From the NCBI RefSeq assembly GCF_000317305.3, contig NC_023036.2:4464001-4528000 (forward strand): a stretch of 64,000 nucleotides of DNA, in the 5' to 3' direction. The DNA is from Mycolicibacterium neoaurum VKM Ac-1815D. Lineage in GTDB: Bacteria; Actinomycetota; Actinomycetes; Mycobacteriales; Mycobacteriaceae. A model generated the notes under the pieces. It was given only the letters and a program-made list of their open reading frames with translations. It did no database searches and had not been told where the DNA came from. The position numbers and the translations under genes were made by a program. Shown piece by piece: positions 42,746 to 51,219 of the stretch. Every line of letters begins with the position of its first letter. The stretch's first letter is position 1.

Positions 42746-43980
42746 GCGAGCCCGGCCAGTCCCCGGAGAACCCGTGGCCGGTCCGCGCGGTTGCGACACG
42801 GGTCGCCAAATGGATCGACCGGTTGGGCACCGTGTGGGTGGAGGGGCAGATCGCGCAGCTGACCATGCGTCCGGGCTCGAACACCGCGTGGCTGGTCCTG
42901 CGCGACCCGGCCGCGGACATGTCACTGTCCCTCACCTGCCCGCGGGACCTGGTGGCCAACGCGCCGGTCAAACTGGCCGAGGGTGTGCAGGTCATCGTCT
43001 ATGGCAAGCCGCAGTTCTACACCGGCCGTGGGACGTTCTCGCTGCGGGTGACCGATATCCGCGCCGTCGGCATCGGTGAACTGCTGGCCCGTATCGAGCG
43101 GCTGCGCCGACTGCTGGACGCCGAGGGTTTGTTCGACCCGCGGCTCAAACGCCCCATCCCGTTCCTGCCCAACACCATCGGGCTGATCACCGGCCGGGCG
43201 TCGGCCGCCGAACACGACGTGATGGCCATCGCGTCGGCACGGTGGCCCGCCGTGCACTTCGAGGTCCGCAACACCGCCGTGCAGGGGCTCAACGCGGTGG
43301 CTCAAATCGTCGAGGCGCTGGCCGAGCTGGACGCCGATCCGCATGTCGACGTGATCATCCTGGCGCGCGGCGGGGGCAGCGTCGAGGATCTGCTGCCGTT
43401 CTCCGACGAGACGCTGTGCCGCGCCATCGCCGCGGCCACCACACCGGTGATCAGCGCCGTCGGCCACGAGCCGGACAATCCGGTCTGCGACCTGGTGGCC
43501 GATCTGCGCGCAGCCACCCCCACCGATGCCGCCAAGCGCGTCGTGCCCGACGCCGCCGCCGAGCAGGCCGGGGTGACCGAGATGCGACGGCGCAGTGCCC
43601 AAGCGTTGCGCAACTGGGTGCGGCGCGAGGCACACATCATCGAGGGGCTGCGCTCACGCCCGGTGCTGGCGCACCCCTTGCGGGCACTCGATACCCGCGC
43701 CGAGGAGATCGAGCGGGCGCGGGCCACCGCACGCCGAGACATCAATCGGATGATCGCGGTGCAGGCCGATCGGCTCGAGCATCTGTCCGCGCGGCTGAGC
43801 ACGCTCGGACCGGCGGCGACGCTGGCCCGCGGATACGCGGTGGTGCAGTTGCTCGACGGGAGTTCCAGCGGCCAGGTGCTGCGATCGACCGCGGATGCGC
43901 CGGCCGGTAGACAACTTCGGGTGCGCGTTGCCGACGGCGCCCTCACCGCAGTCAGCGAGGGAGCAGATGAAGCCCATTAG
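42742..43980 (+). CDS. xseA: exodeoxyribonuclease VII large subunit
   Basis: 412 residues. An N-terminal OB-fold domain has WVEGQIAQLTMRPGSNTAWL, and the catalytic domain has GLITGRASAAEHDVMAIASA, DVIILARGGGSVEDLLPFSD and VISAVGHEPDNPVCDLVADL, then RAATPTDAAK. A helical/coiled-coil C-terminus follows. It degrades single-stranded DNA together with XseB. GTG 42742 overlaps the upstream stop as GTGA, and the stop overlaps xseB by 14 bp. Confidence 0.97.
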   Translation: MSEPGQSPENPWPVRAVATRVAKWIDRLGTVWVEGQIAQLTMRPGSNTAWLVLRDPAADMSLSLTCPRDLVANAPVKLAEGVQVIVYGKPQFYTGRGTFSLRVTDIRAVGIGELLARIERLRRLLDAEGLFDPRLKRPIPFLPNTIGLITGRASAAEHDVMAIASARWPAVHFEVRNTAVQGLNAVAQIVEALAELDADPHVDVIILARGGGSVEDLLPFSDETLCRAIAAATTPVISAVGHEPDNPVCDLVADLRAATPTDAAKRVVPDAAAEQAGVTEMRRRSAQALRNWVRREAHIIEGLRSRPVLAHPLRALDTRAEEIERARATARRDINRMIAVQADRLEHLSARLSTLGPAATLARGYAVVQLLDGSSSGQVLRSTADAPAGRQLRVRVADGALTAVSEGADEAH

Positions 43981-44179
43981 TAAGTTGGGGTACGAAGAGG
44001 CGCGTGACGAGCTGATCGAGGTGGTGCGCCAGCTCGAACACGGCGGACTGGACCTCGACGCCTCCCTCAAGCTCTGGGAAAGAGGTGAGGAACTGGCCAA
44101 ACGCTGTGAAGAACACCTGGCCGGGGCCCGCCAAAAGGTCGCCGACACGCTGGCCGCCGGCACCACCGACGACGAGTGA
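43967..44179 (+). CDS. xseB: exodeoxyribonuclease VII small subunit
   Basis: 70 residues from ATG 43967 (MKPISKLGYEEARDELIEVV), close to the usual 70-80. It has the helical hairpin signature QLEHGGLDLDASLKLWERGE, then ELAKRCEEHLAGARQKV. It forms the multi-subunit exonuclease VII with XseA. The open frame reaches 43895, but the start within the end of xseA, with a GAGGGAGC site upstream, is preferred. Confidence 0.95.
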   Translation: MKPISKLGYEEARDELIEVVRQLEHGGLDLDASLKLWERGEELAKRCEEHLAGARQKVADTLAAGTTDDE

Positions 44180-44224
44180 CGACGCAGCCGCATTAGTCGG
44201 ATTTATCGGCCAGGACTTCAAAAC

Positions 44225-44238
44225 TGGAACACGTTTCA
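44225..44238. promoter_or_regulatory. KstR-type operator upstream of 3beta-HSD
   Basis: TGGAACACGTTTCA matches the KstR consensus TnnAACnnGTTnnA at all fixed bases and lies 15 bp before the ATG at 44253. The flanking ACTGG...CAGT extends the partial palindrome to 44223-44240. Confidence 0.85.
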
Positions 44239-44252
44239 GTTATCCTCGCCAC

Positions 44253-45353
44253 ATGGGTGACCCAACTTTGCGTACTGACCTGGGCCGAGTGCTGGTGACG
44301 GGCGGTTCCGGTTTCGTCGGCGCCAACCTGGTGACCACACTGCTCGAACGCGGACACGAGGTCCGCTCCTTCGACCGGGTGCGTTCGCCGCTGCCCGCCC
44401 ACCCCAGGCTGACAACCGTCGTCGGTGACATCACCAACGCCGGGGACGTCGGCACCGCCGTGGCGGATATCGACACGATCTTCCACACCGCGGCCATCAT
44501 CGACCTGATGGGCGGGGCCACCGTCACCGAGCAATACCGGCAGCGCAGCTTCTCGGTCAACGTAGAGGGCACCAAGAATCTGGTGCACGCCGGCCAGCAG
44601 GCCGGGGTCAAGCGATTCGTCTACACAGCTTCCAACAGTGTCGTGATGGGCGGCCAGGACATCGTCAACGGTGACGAAAAATTGCCCTACACAGCACGAT
44701 TCAACGATCTCTACACCGAGACCAAGGTGGTTGCCGAGAAGTTCGTGCTCAGCCAGAACGGCGAGCACGGCATGCTGACGTGTTCGATCCGGCCCAGCGG
44801 CATCTGGGGCCGCGGTGATCAGACCATGTTCCGCAAGGTCTTCGAGAACGTGCTGGCCGGCCACGTCAAGGTGCTCGTCGGCAGCAAGAACATCAAGCTC
44901 GACAACTCCTACGTGCACAACCTCATTCATGGTTTCATCCTGGCTGGCGAACATCTGGTGCCAGGCGGCACCGCACCCGGACAGGCCTACTTCATCAACG
45001 ACGGTGAGCCGCTGAACATGTTCGAGTTCGCCCGCCCGGTGGTGGTGGCGTGCGGTCGCAAGCTTCCCAACTTCCGCGTCTCTGGTCGGCTGGTACACAA
45101 GGCGATGATGGGCTGGCAGTGGTTGCACTTCAAGTACGGCATTCGCGAGCCTCTGGTGGAACCCCTTGCCGTGGAACGGCTTTACCTGAACAACTACTTC
45201 TCGATCGCCAAAGCGCGGCGCGATCTCGGGTACGAGCCGTTGTTCACCACCGAACAGGCAATGGCCGAATGCATGCCCTACTACACCGAGCTGTTCGACA
45301 CGATGGTGTCCCAGGGCGCCCAGCCCGCCGTGACCGCAGCACCGAAGAGCTGA
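44253..45353 (+). CDS. 3beta-hydroxysteroid dehydrogenase / steroid delta-isomerase
   Basis: 366 residues of the extended SDR, 3beta-HSD type. The NAD-binding motif is RVLVTGGSGFVGANLVTTLL, the acidic NAD-specific turn is EVRSFDRVRSP, and the active site has Ser in FVYTASNSVVMGG and Tyr/Lys in DLYTETKVVAEKFV. It oxidises 3beta-hydroxy-5-ene sterols such as cholesterol to 3-keto-4-ene products, the first step of catabolism; it corresponds to Rv1106c. The ATG at 44253 is fixed by the family N-terminus, and the open frame upstream overlaps xseB. A KstR box upstream implies induction by sterol metabolites. Confidence 0.93.
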   Translation: MGDPTLRTDLGRVLVTGGSGFVGANLVTTLLERGHEVRSFDRVRSPLPAHPRLTTVVGDITNAGDVGTAVADIDTIFHTAAIIDLMGGATVTEQYRQRSFSVNVEGTKNLVHAGQQAGVKRFVYTASNSVVMGGQDIVNGDEKLPYTARFNDLYTETKVVAEKFVLSQNGEHGMLTCSIRPSGIWGRGDQTMFRKVFENVLAGHVKVLVGSKNIKLDNSYVHNLIHGFILAGEHLVPGGTAPGQAYFINDGEPLNMFEFARPVVVACGRKLPNFRVSGRLVHKAMMGWQWLHFKYGIREPLVEPLAVERLYLNNYFSIAKARRDLGYEPLFTTEQAMAECMPYYTELFDTMVSQGAQPAVTAAPKS

Positions 45354-45397
45354 CCGTCGTCGATCGGTTCACACCGAACATGCCCGAAATATGGACA

Positions 45398-45426
45398 AGG
45401 CCGGTGGCGCTGTAGCGCCCCGGCCT
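45398..45426. terminator. terminator after the 3beta-HSD gene
   Basis: A nested stem: AGGCCGG (45398-45404) with CCGGCCT (45420-45426), and inside it GGCGC (45406-45410) with GCGCC (45415-45419), around a TGTA loop. It separates convergent genes. Confidence 0.72.
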
Positions 45427-45504
45427 CTGGCTTCCCGCACGGAGTCTACAGAACCGGGGAAGCTTGCCCACCAGGGTACGTGACGCCGCACCGGGAAGCC
45501 AAAC

Positions 45505-45966
45505 TCACCCCATCCGTTCACAGTTCAGGGGATCTCCGCCGACGATCGCGCGCAATCGCCGGACAGTCATGGGCGTCGCCGCCTCAGCAACGGTGGCGAG
45601 CAGTGTGCGCGCATCGGTCGCCGGCGTCTGCGGTGGCATCACCCACAGCAACGCCGTGCGCGAGTGGCTGCCGACCAAATACAGCGTGTCCGGCGCAACC
45701 ATGGAGTATCGATCAACCGAGATCGCCGCGCCGCCACGGATCACCCGTGCGGGGGCCGCAGGAAACACACTGGCGTCGTACAGAACTCGGCGCACGGGGC
45801 CCAACCAACGGCCCATCACCGATACCAGGTCCGGAAGTTCGGTCCGTAAGTCATAGTTCGGCGGCCACCACGCGCCGTCGACGCTGCCCTGCAGATCGGT
45901 GCGTCCGCAGATCGCGAGTCGGGTATCGGGCTGACATTCGACATCGACCACCGGCGATGCTCCCAT
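45505..45966 (-). CDS. DUF5994 family protein
   Basis: 153 residues from ATG 45966; the open frame extends to a TTG at 45993. The family pattern is VDGAWWPPNYDLRTELPDLV, then SVMGRWLGPVRRVLYD, followed by VPDTLYLV-like strands (SMVAPDTLYLVGSHSRTALL). DUF5994 proteins are small actinobacterial proteins of unknown function. The start is uncertain because no clear ribosome site is seen. The following 220 bp to 46187 hold no gene and no motif I can support beyond a likely divergent promoter. Confidence 0.7.
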   Translation of the reverse strand: MGASPVVDVECQPDTRLAICGRTDLQGSVDGAWWPPNYDLRTELPDLVSVMGRWLGPVRRVLYDASVFPAAPARVIRGGAAISVDRYSMVAPDTLYLVGSHSRTALLWVMPPQTPATDARTLLATVAEAATPMTVRRLRAIVGGDPLNCERMG

Positions 45967-46187
45967 CACTATCAGAGCAATCGCAGACGGCAACCGATGA
46001 ATCGGGCACGCGAGAAACCCACGACTACGACCAGGGTAGCCCGATCAACCGGTTGCCGTGCGATCCCACGCGACCCGCAATGATCTGATATCGCCAGGCC
46101 AGGGAAAAGTTCCGAAGACTACCTAACCAACGGCGATCTTGTTCGCTACTGTGACAGGCGTTCTGTCCAGCGGCTGATGGGGTTGTG

Positions 46188-47258
46188 ATGACCGATACCG
46201 TGCTGGTGACCGGGGCCTTTGGGTTGGTCGGCTCCGCGACCGTTCGCCGGTTGGCCGCCGACGGGCGCCGCGTCGTGGCCACCGATCTGGACAATGCACC
46301 CAATCGCAAAGCCGCCGAATCCCTTCCCGCCGGGGTGACGGTGCGCTGGACCGACCTGACCGACCCCGCGGCCGTCGGGGCGCTGGTGACCCAGACCGCA
46401 CCCGCGGCGATCATCCACCTGGCGGCGGTCATCCCGCCCTTCATCTACCAGCGTCGCGGTCTTGCCGAGAAGGTGAATGTCGAGGCCACCGCCAGCCTGG
46501 TGCGGTCGGCTGAAAAGCTCTCGCAGCCAGCCCGATTCGTTCTCGCCTCCAGCATCGCGGTGTACGGCTCACGCAACCCGCACACCGTCGATGGCGTGCT
46601 CACCGCGGACACGCCCGTCAATCCGGCCGATATCTACGGCGATCACAAGGTCAAGGCCGAGAAGATCGTGCGCACCTCGAATCTGGACTGGGTGATCCTG
46701 CGCCTGGGCGGCGTGCTGACGGCCGACCCGGGGTCCTACATGAAGCTCGACAACTTCACCTTCGAGGCGATGCTGCCCATCGACGGCCGGATCCAGACCG
46801 TCGACGTGCGCGACGTGGCCCGTGCCTTCGCGGCCGCCACCACCGCCGACGCCGTCGGTGAGACCCTGCTGGTCGGTGGCGATGACGCCACCCATCGGCT
46901 CGTGCAGGGTGACATCGCACCGGCGATGGCCGCCGCGCTGGGTCTGGTCGGCGGGCTGCCGACCGGGCTCAAGGGCGACCCCGGCAACGACGCCGCCTGG
47001 TTCAACACCGACTGGATGGACACCACCCGGGCCCAAGAAGTGCTCCGATTCCAACAACATTCGTGGCCGGACATGCTGATAGAGACGGCCGAGAACGCCG
47101 GCATCAAACGGCCGCTGCTGCGGCTGGTGGCACCGCTGGCCAAACAGATCTTGACCAGGGTGAGCCCCAATCACGGCAGCGGACGTAGATACGCCGACCC
47201 GTGGGCGGCCATCACGGAGAAGTGGGGCGACCCCCGACCGGACGGAGCGCAGGCATGA
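46188..47258 (+). CDS. NAD-dependent epimerase/dehydratase family protein (extended SDR)
   Basis: 356 residues from ATG 46188 (GTG at 46185 is an alternative). The Rossmann motif is TVLVTGAFGLVGSATVRRLA, then ATDLDNAPNRK. The extended-SDR active site includes Ser in RFVLASSIAVYGS and Tyr/Lys in NPADIYGDHKVKAEKIV. The C-terminal domain contains the substrate-binding part. The substrate is unknown. Its stop overlaps the first of two tandem MIRU-like units that link it to the downstream SDR gene. Confidence 0.87.
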   Translation: MTDTVLVTGAFGLVGSATVRRLAADGRRVVATDLDNAPNRKAAESLPAGVTVRWTDLTDPAAVGALVTQTAPAAIIHLAAVIPPFIYQRRGLAEKVNVEATASLVRSAEKLSQPARFVLASSIAVYGSRNPHTVDGVLTADTPVNPADIYGDHKVKAEKIVRTSNLDWVILRLGGVLTADPGSYMKLDNFTFEAMLPIDGRIQTVDVRDVARAFAAATTADAVGETLLVGGDDATHRLVQGDIAPAMAAALGLVGGLPTGLKGDPGNDAAWFNTDWMDTTRAQEVLRFQQHSWPDMLIETAENAGIKRPLLRLVAPLAKQILTRVSPNHGSGRRYADPWAAITEKWGDPRPDGAQA

Positions 47259-47331
47259 GCCCCCGAAGTCGACCGCGAGTGAGGATCGCAGCGAGGAACG
47301 AGCGAGGACCGGAGCGAACGGAAGACGAGGC
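47255..47331 (+). repeat. MIRU-like 77-bp unit, tandem copy 1
   Basis: 77 bp starting at the ATG of an ATGA overlap with the epimerase stop. It encodes a 26-residue Arg/Glu-rich mini-ORF (MSPRSRPRVRIAARNERGPE, then RTEDEA), stopping at 47333-47335 in an ATGA overlap with copy 2. It differs from copy 2 by a single base near its start. Confidence 0.9.
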
Positions 47332-47408
47332 ATGAGCCCACGAAGTCGACCGCGAGTGAGGATCGCAGCGAGGAACGAGCGAGGACCGGAGCGAACGGAA
47401 GACGAGGC
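47332..47408 (+). repeat. MIRU-like 77-bp unit, tandem copy 2
   Basis: The second 77-bp unit is identical to copy 1 except for one base, with the same 26-residue mini-ORF. Its TGA overlaps the ATG (47409) of the downstream SDR. Translation could therefore run epimerase, mini-ORF, mini-ORF, SDR through ATGA junctions. Confidence 0.9.
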
Positions 47409-48167
47409 ATGAGCAAAGACAGAACGGCGATCGTCGTCGGCGGCGCCTCCGGTATCGGCTGGGCGTCCGCGCAGGCGCTGGCCGCCGAGGGCTACCGCGT
47501 CGTCATCGCCGACCGCAACGGCGACGGCGCACATGCCCGCGCCGCCGAACTCGGCGACCCACACCGGGCCGCAGAAGTCGACGTCGTCGACGAGGACTCG
47601 GTGGCAACGCTTTTCGACAGTGTCGGTCCCGTGCAGGCCGTCGTCAGCTGCGCCGGGTTCTCCACCATCGGCCTCATCGTCGACCTCGCGGTGCAGGACT
47701 TCCGTGACGTCATCGACGTCTGTCTCAACGGCGCGTTCATCGTCGCCAAGTACGCGGGCAGACACCTCACCGAGGGCGGCTCGCTGATCTCGATGTCCTC
47801 GCTCAACGGCCGCCAGCCCGCCGCCGGGATGAGCGCCTACTGCGCGGCCAAAGCCGGGCTGTCGATGCTCACCCAGGTCGCCGCGCTGGAGTTCGCACCG
47901 CGCGGTATCCGGGTCAACGCCATCGCACCCGGATTCGTGCACACCCCGCTGACCGAGGGTGCGGCACTGATTCCCGGTGTCGTCGAGGAGTACGTGGAGA
48001 ACACGCCGCTGGGCCGGGCGGGCACCCCCGAGGACATCGCCGAGGCCGTCGTCTTCCTCACCAAGTCCGCCTGGCTGACCGGTGAGGTGCTCGACCTCAA
48101 CGGTGGCTCGCACATGTTGCGCTACCCGGATCTGCTCGGTCACATCGCGAAGCTCGCGCAACAGTGA
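47409..48167 (+). CDS. short-chain dehydrogenase/reductase (SDR), classical
   Basis: 252 residues of classical SDR length. The cofactor motif is TAIVVGGASGIGWASAQALA, and DRNGDGAHARAAELGD follows beta-2, suggesting NAD(H). The catalytic set is Ser in GSLISMSSLNGRQPA and Tyr-x3-Lys in GMSAYCAAKAGLSML. The C-terminal VFLTKSAWLTGEVLDLNGGS is typical. The substrate is unknown. It is coupled to the epimerase upstream by tandem MIRU-like units, suggesting a shared pathway. Confidence 0.93.
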   Translation: MSKDRTAIVVGGASGIGWASAQALAAEGYRVVIADRNGDGAHARAAELGDPHRAAEVDVVDEDSVATLFDSVGPVQAVVSCAGFSTIGLIVDLAVQDFRDVIDVCLNGAFIVAKYAGRHLTEGGSLISMSSLNGRQPAAGMSAYCAAKAGLSMLTQVAALEFAPRGIRVNAIAPGFVHTPLTEGAALIPGVVEEYVENTPLGRAGTPEDIAEAVVFLTKSAWLTGEVLDLNGGSHMLRYPDLLGHIAKLAQQ

Positions 48168-48188
48168 ATCAACCGGTCAAATAGAGCC

Positions 48189-49409
48189 GTGAAAACTGAG
48201 TTCACTCTCAGCCAGAAGCGGGCCCTGGCTGTCGCGACCGTCATCGCCCTGGTGTTCGGTGCCTATTTCCTGCGCGGCTTCTTCATCCTCATCGTGGTCG
48301 CCGCGGTGGTGGCCTATCTGTTCAACCCGCTGTATGACCGCCTGACCGCCCGATTCAGTTCCAGCATGTCGGCGACGCTGACGCTGCTGACCGCGCTGGC
48401 CGTCGTGATCATCCCGATCTGCGGTGCGGTGGCCTTCGGCGTGATGCAGATAAGCAACATGATCCGCAGCGTGTCCGACTGGGTGGGCCGCACCGACCTC
48501 AGTGGACTCGGCGACAAGACCCTCAAAGCGGTCAACACCCTGCTCGACAAGGTGCCGTTCATGAAGAGCACCGAGATCACCACCGATCAGGTGCAGCACT
48601 GGGTGGTGACCTTCGCCCAGCGCGCCGGTGAATGGGGTCTGGATTTCCTGCAGGGCGCCCTCGGCGGCCTGTTCGGCGGGCTGACCGCGGCGATCATCTT
48701 CCTCTACGTGTTCATCTCGCTGTTGGTCAACGGCGACGAGCTGCGCTTGCTGATCCGCCGCCTCAACCCTCTCGGCGAGGAGGCCACCGATCTCTACCTG
48801 GCCAAGATGGCCGCCATGGTTCGCGGCACCGTGCGCGGACAGTTCGTCATCGCGGTGGTCCAGGGCGTCGCAGGCGCCATCTCGATCTACATCGCGGGCT
48901 TCCACGACGGCTTCTTCATCTTCGCGATCCTGCTGTCGGCGCTGTCGGTGATCCCGCTGGGCAGCGGCATCGTGACGATCCCGTTCGGTATCGGGCTCGT
49001 GTTGTTCGGCAACGTGATCGGCGGCATCTTCGTCATCGCCTTCCACATCATCGTGGTGACCAATATCGACAATGTGCTGCGCCCGATCCTGGTACCCAAG
49101 GAGGCCAAGCTCGATTCGGCGCTGATGCTGCTGTCGGTCTTCGCCGGTATCACGATGTTCGGGTTCCTCGGCATCGTGATCGGGCCGGTCGTGATGATCG
49201 TCATCGTCACCACCATCAGCGTCTATCTGTGGGTCTACAAGGGCGTGCCGATGGACATGGGGACGGAGGCCGACGACGAGCCCGATGAGCCCGGTGTGTT
49301 GCGCAGGCTCATCGCGCGGGCGAGGACGGCCCGCCGGCAGGCGCCGGCAACTCCGGAACCGGCCAGTGCCGATATCCCGACGGTGGCATCAGACCGCGAA
49401 AGCGGCTGA
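48189..49409 (+). CDS. AI-2E family transporter
   Basis: 406 residues with about eight membrane helices. GVAGAISIYIAGFHDGFFIF and FIAVLL-like segments (FAILLSALSVIPLGSGIVTI) match the AI-2E/TqsA/PerM family, as does NVLRPILVPKEAKLDSALML near the C-terminus. The start is GTG 48189. It corresponds to Rv1101c beside DUF4245 and glpX. The family exports small molecules or acts in ion homeostasis, and the substrate is unknown. The final 50 residues are a charged cytoplasmic tail. Confidence 0.9.
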   Translation: MKTEFTLSQKRALAVATVIALVFGAYFLRGFFILIVVAAVVAYLFNPLYDRLTARFSSSMSATLTLLTALAVVIIPICGAVAFGVMQISNMIRSVSDWVGRTDLSGLGDKTLKAVNTLLDKVPFMKSTEITTDQVQHWVVTFAQRAGEWGLDFLQGALGGLFGGLTAAIIFLYVFISLLVNGDELRLLIRRLNPLGEEATDLYLAKMAAMVRGTVRGQFVIAVVQGVAGAISIYIAGFHDGFFIFAILLSALSVIPLGSGIVTIPFGIGLVLFGNVIGGIFVIAFHIIVVTNIDNVLRPILVPKEAKLDSALMLLSVFAGITMFGFLGIVIGPVVMIVIVTTISVYLWVYKGVPMDMGTEADDEPDEPGVLRRLIARARTARRQAPATPEPASADIPTVASDRESG

Positions 49410-49443
49410 GAACTCGATCTGTACGCACCGTCGGCGCGCGAGG

Positions 49444-50103
49444 TCAGCTCGTGGGCAGCGGCTGCTGGGTCTGCACGGCCTTGGCCAGCGTGCGGAAGTC
49501 GTCGGGGGTACCCGCGCCGGTGATGGCGATCTGGGCCGGACCCGACAACCGGGTGGTCCAGATCGGCTCCCCCTCGCCGGGCTCGTAGACCACCCAGGTC
49601 ACTCCGTCGACATCCTGGGCCCCGGTCGGCACCGCCTCGACGTCGATCGAGCCGACCAGCCGGGCCTCGTCGGCGTTGCTCTGCGTCAGGCTGACGTACA
49701 TCCCGTCGGGCGCCAGGTAGCCCACCCGCGATGTCACCGCACGCACCGACTGTCCGGTCGCTGGATCGGTGCGCCCGCCGTCGATGCCGCCGCGGCCACC
49801 GGAGTTGGCCTGCCAGCCCTCGGGCAGGGCGGGCAGCCGCACCGCCAACTTCAGCGTCTGGGCATCGGACTTCAGGGCGGCCGGCACGTCGAAGCTGGGC
49901 ACGGCTCCCTGACCTGGACCGCTGGGCTGGAACGAGCACATGCCGAGCAGTCCGGCGAGCACCACACAGGCCACCACGAGGGGCGCCATCGACCAGAACA
50001 TATCGCGGCCGTCGTGTAACAGCCGGTCCTTGGCCGGTCGTGCGACGGGCACGACCACGGTCTCGTCGCGGCCGCCGTCCTGGCCAGGTTCCGGGGTGCT
50101 CAT
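49444..50103 (-). CDS. DUF4245 membrane-anchored protein
   Basis: 219 residues with a basic N-terminus, one membrane helix (MFWSMAPLVVACVVLAGLLG) and an extracytoplasmic domain. The domain has FDVPAALKSDAQTLKLAVRL and VTWVVYEPGEGEPIWTTRLS. This is the DUF4245 pattern at the Rv1100 position, divergent from glpX. Function is unknown. It converges with the AI-2E transporter gene across 34 bp. Confidence 0.87.
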   Translation of the reverse strand: MSTPEPGQDGGRDETVVVPVARPAKDRLLHDGRDMFWSMAPLVVACVVLAGLLGMCSFQPSGPGQGAVPSFDVPAALKSDAQTLKLAVRLPALPEGWQANSGGRGGIDGGRTDPATGQSVRAVTSRVGYLAPDGMYVSLTQSNADEARLVGSIDVEAVPTGAQDVDGVTWVVYEPGEGEPIWTTRLSGPAQIAITGAGTPDDFRTLAKAVQTQQPLPTS

Positions 50104-50159
50104 GACAGCCAGTATCCCAGTTCCCTCAGTCGACCCCGCTAATGGGACAATCTGCAGCT

Positions 50160-51188
50160 ATGACGCCTACGCGCCGGGAAGCGCCGGACCGCAACCTCGC
50201 CCTCGAACTCGTCCGTGTCACCGAGGCCGGTGCCATGGCCGCCGGCCGCTGGGTCGGCCGCGGTGACAAGGAAGGCGGGGACGGTGCCGCCGTCGACGCC
50301 ATGCGCGAGCTGGTCAACTCGGTCTCGATGAAGGGCGTCGTGGTCATCGGCGAGGGCGAGAAGGACAACGCCCCGATGCTCTACAACGGTGAAGAGGTCG
50401 GCAACGGGGACGGGCCGGACTGCGATTTCGCCGTCGATCCCGTCGACGGCACCACGCTGATGAGCAAGGGCATGCCCAATGCCATCTCGGTGCTCGCGGT
50501 CGCCGAGCGGGGCGCCATGTTCGACCCGTCGGCCGTGTTCTACATGAACAAGATCGCCGGTGGACCCGATGTCGCCGACTTCATCGACATCACCTCCCCG
50601 ATCGCGGCCAACATCCAGCGCATCGCCAAGGTCCGCAAGGCCTCGGTTTCCGATGTCGCGGTCTGCATCCTGGACCGCCCCCGGCACGCCAAGCTGATCG
50701 AGGAGGTGCGCTCGGCCGGGGCCCGCATCCGGCTGATCTCCGACGGTGACGTCGCCGGCGCCATCGCGGCCTGCCGGCCCGATTCCGGCACCGACCTGCT
50801 GGTCGGCATCGGCGGCACCCCGGAGGGCATCATCGCCGCCGCCGCCATCCGCTGTATGGGCGGGGAGATCCAGGCAACGTTGGCCCCCACCGATGACGAG
50901 GAGCGCCAGCGGGCGCTCGACCGCGGCCACGACCTGGACCGCGTGTTGACCACCAAGGACCTGGTGGCCGGCGAGAACGTCTTCTTCTGCGCCACCGGTG
51001 TGACCGACGGCGACCTGCTCAAGGGCGTGCGCTACTTCGGCGGCGGGTGCACCACTCAGTCGATCGTGATGCGGTCCAAGTCCGGGACCGTCCGGATGAT
51101 CGACGCCTATCACCGGCTGTCCAAGCTCAACGAATACTCCGCGGTCAACTTCACCGGCGACAGCTCGGCCGCCCATCCACTTCCGTAA
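50160..51188 (+). CDS. glpX: class II fructose-1,6-bisphosphatase
   Basis: 342 residues. The GlpX family signatures are GRGDKEGGDGAAVDAMRELV, VVIGEGEKDNAPMLYNGEEV and the metal-binding DFAVDPVDGTTLMSKGMPNA. GIGGTPEGIIAAAAIRCMGG follows later. It hydrolyses fructose-1,6-bisphosphate in gluconeogenesis. ATG 50160 is chosen because the protein then begins MTPTRREAPDRNLALEL, as in M. tuberculosis GlpX; an ATG six codons earlier is possible. It is followed 31 bp later by fumC. Confidence 0.96.
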   Translation: MTPTRREAPDRNLALELVRVTEAGAMAAGRWVGRGDKEGGDGAAVDAMRELVNSVSMKGVVVIGEGEKDNAPMLYNGEEVGNGDGPDCDFAVDPVDGTTLMSKGMPNAISVLAVAERGAMFDPSAVFYMNKIAGGPDVADFIDITSPIAANIQRIAKVRKASVSDVAVCILDRPRHAKLIEEVRSAGARIRLISDGDVAGAIAACRPDSGTDLLVGIGGTPEGIIAAAAIRCMGGEIQATLAPTDDEERQRALDRGHDLDRVLTTKDLVAGENVFFCATGVTDGDLLKGVRYFGGGCTTQSIVMRSKSGTVRMIDAYHRLSKLNEYSAVNFTGDSSAAHPLP

Positions 51189-51219
51189 TCGATCACACCT
51201 CAACGAAACAGGGAGCACA

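Noticed and set aside
45967..46187. possible tRNA or small RNA in the gap before the epimerase gene
   Set aside because: No cloverleaf, T-loop motif or strong hairpin could be seen.
47171..47416. 81-codon minus-strand frame over the tandem 77-bp repeats
   Set aside because: The repetitive translation simply reflects the repeated DNA; the plus-strand mini-ORFs fit the gene junctions.
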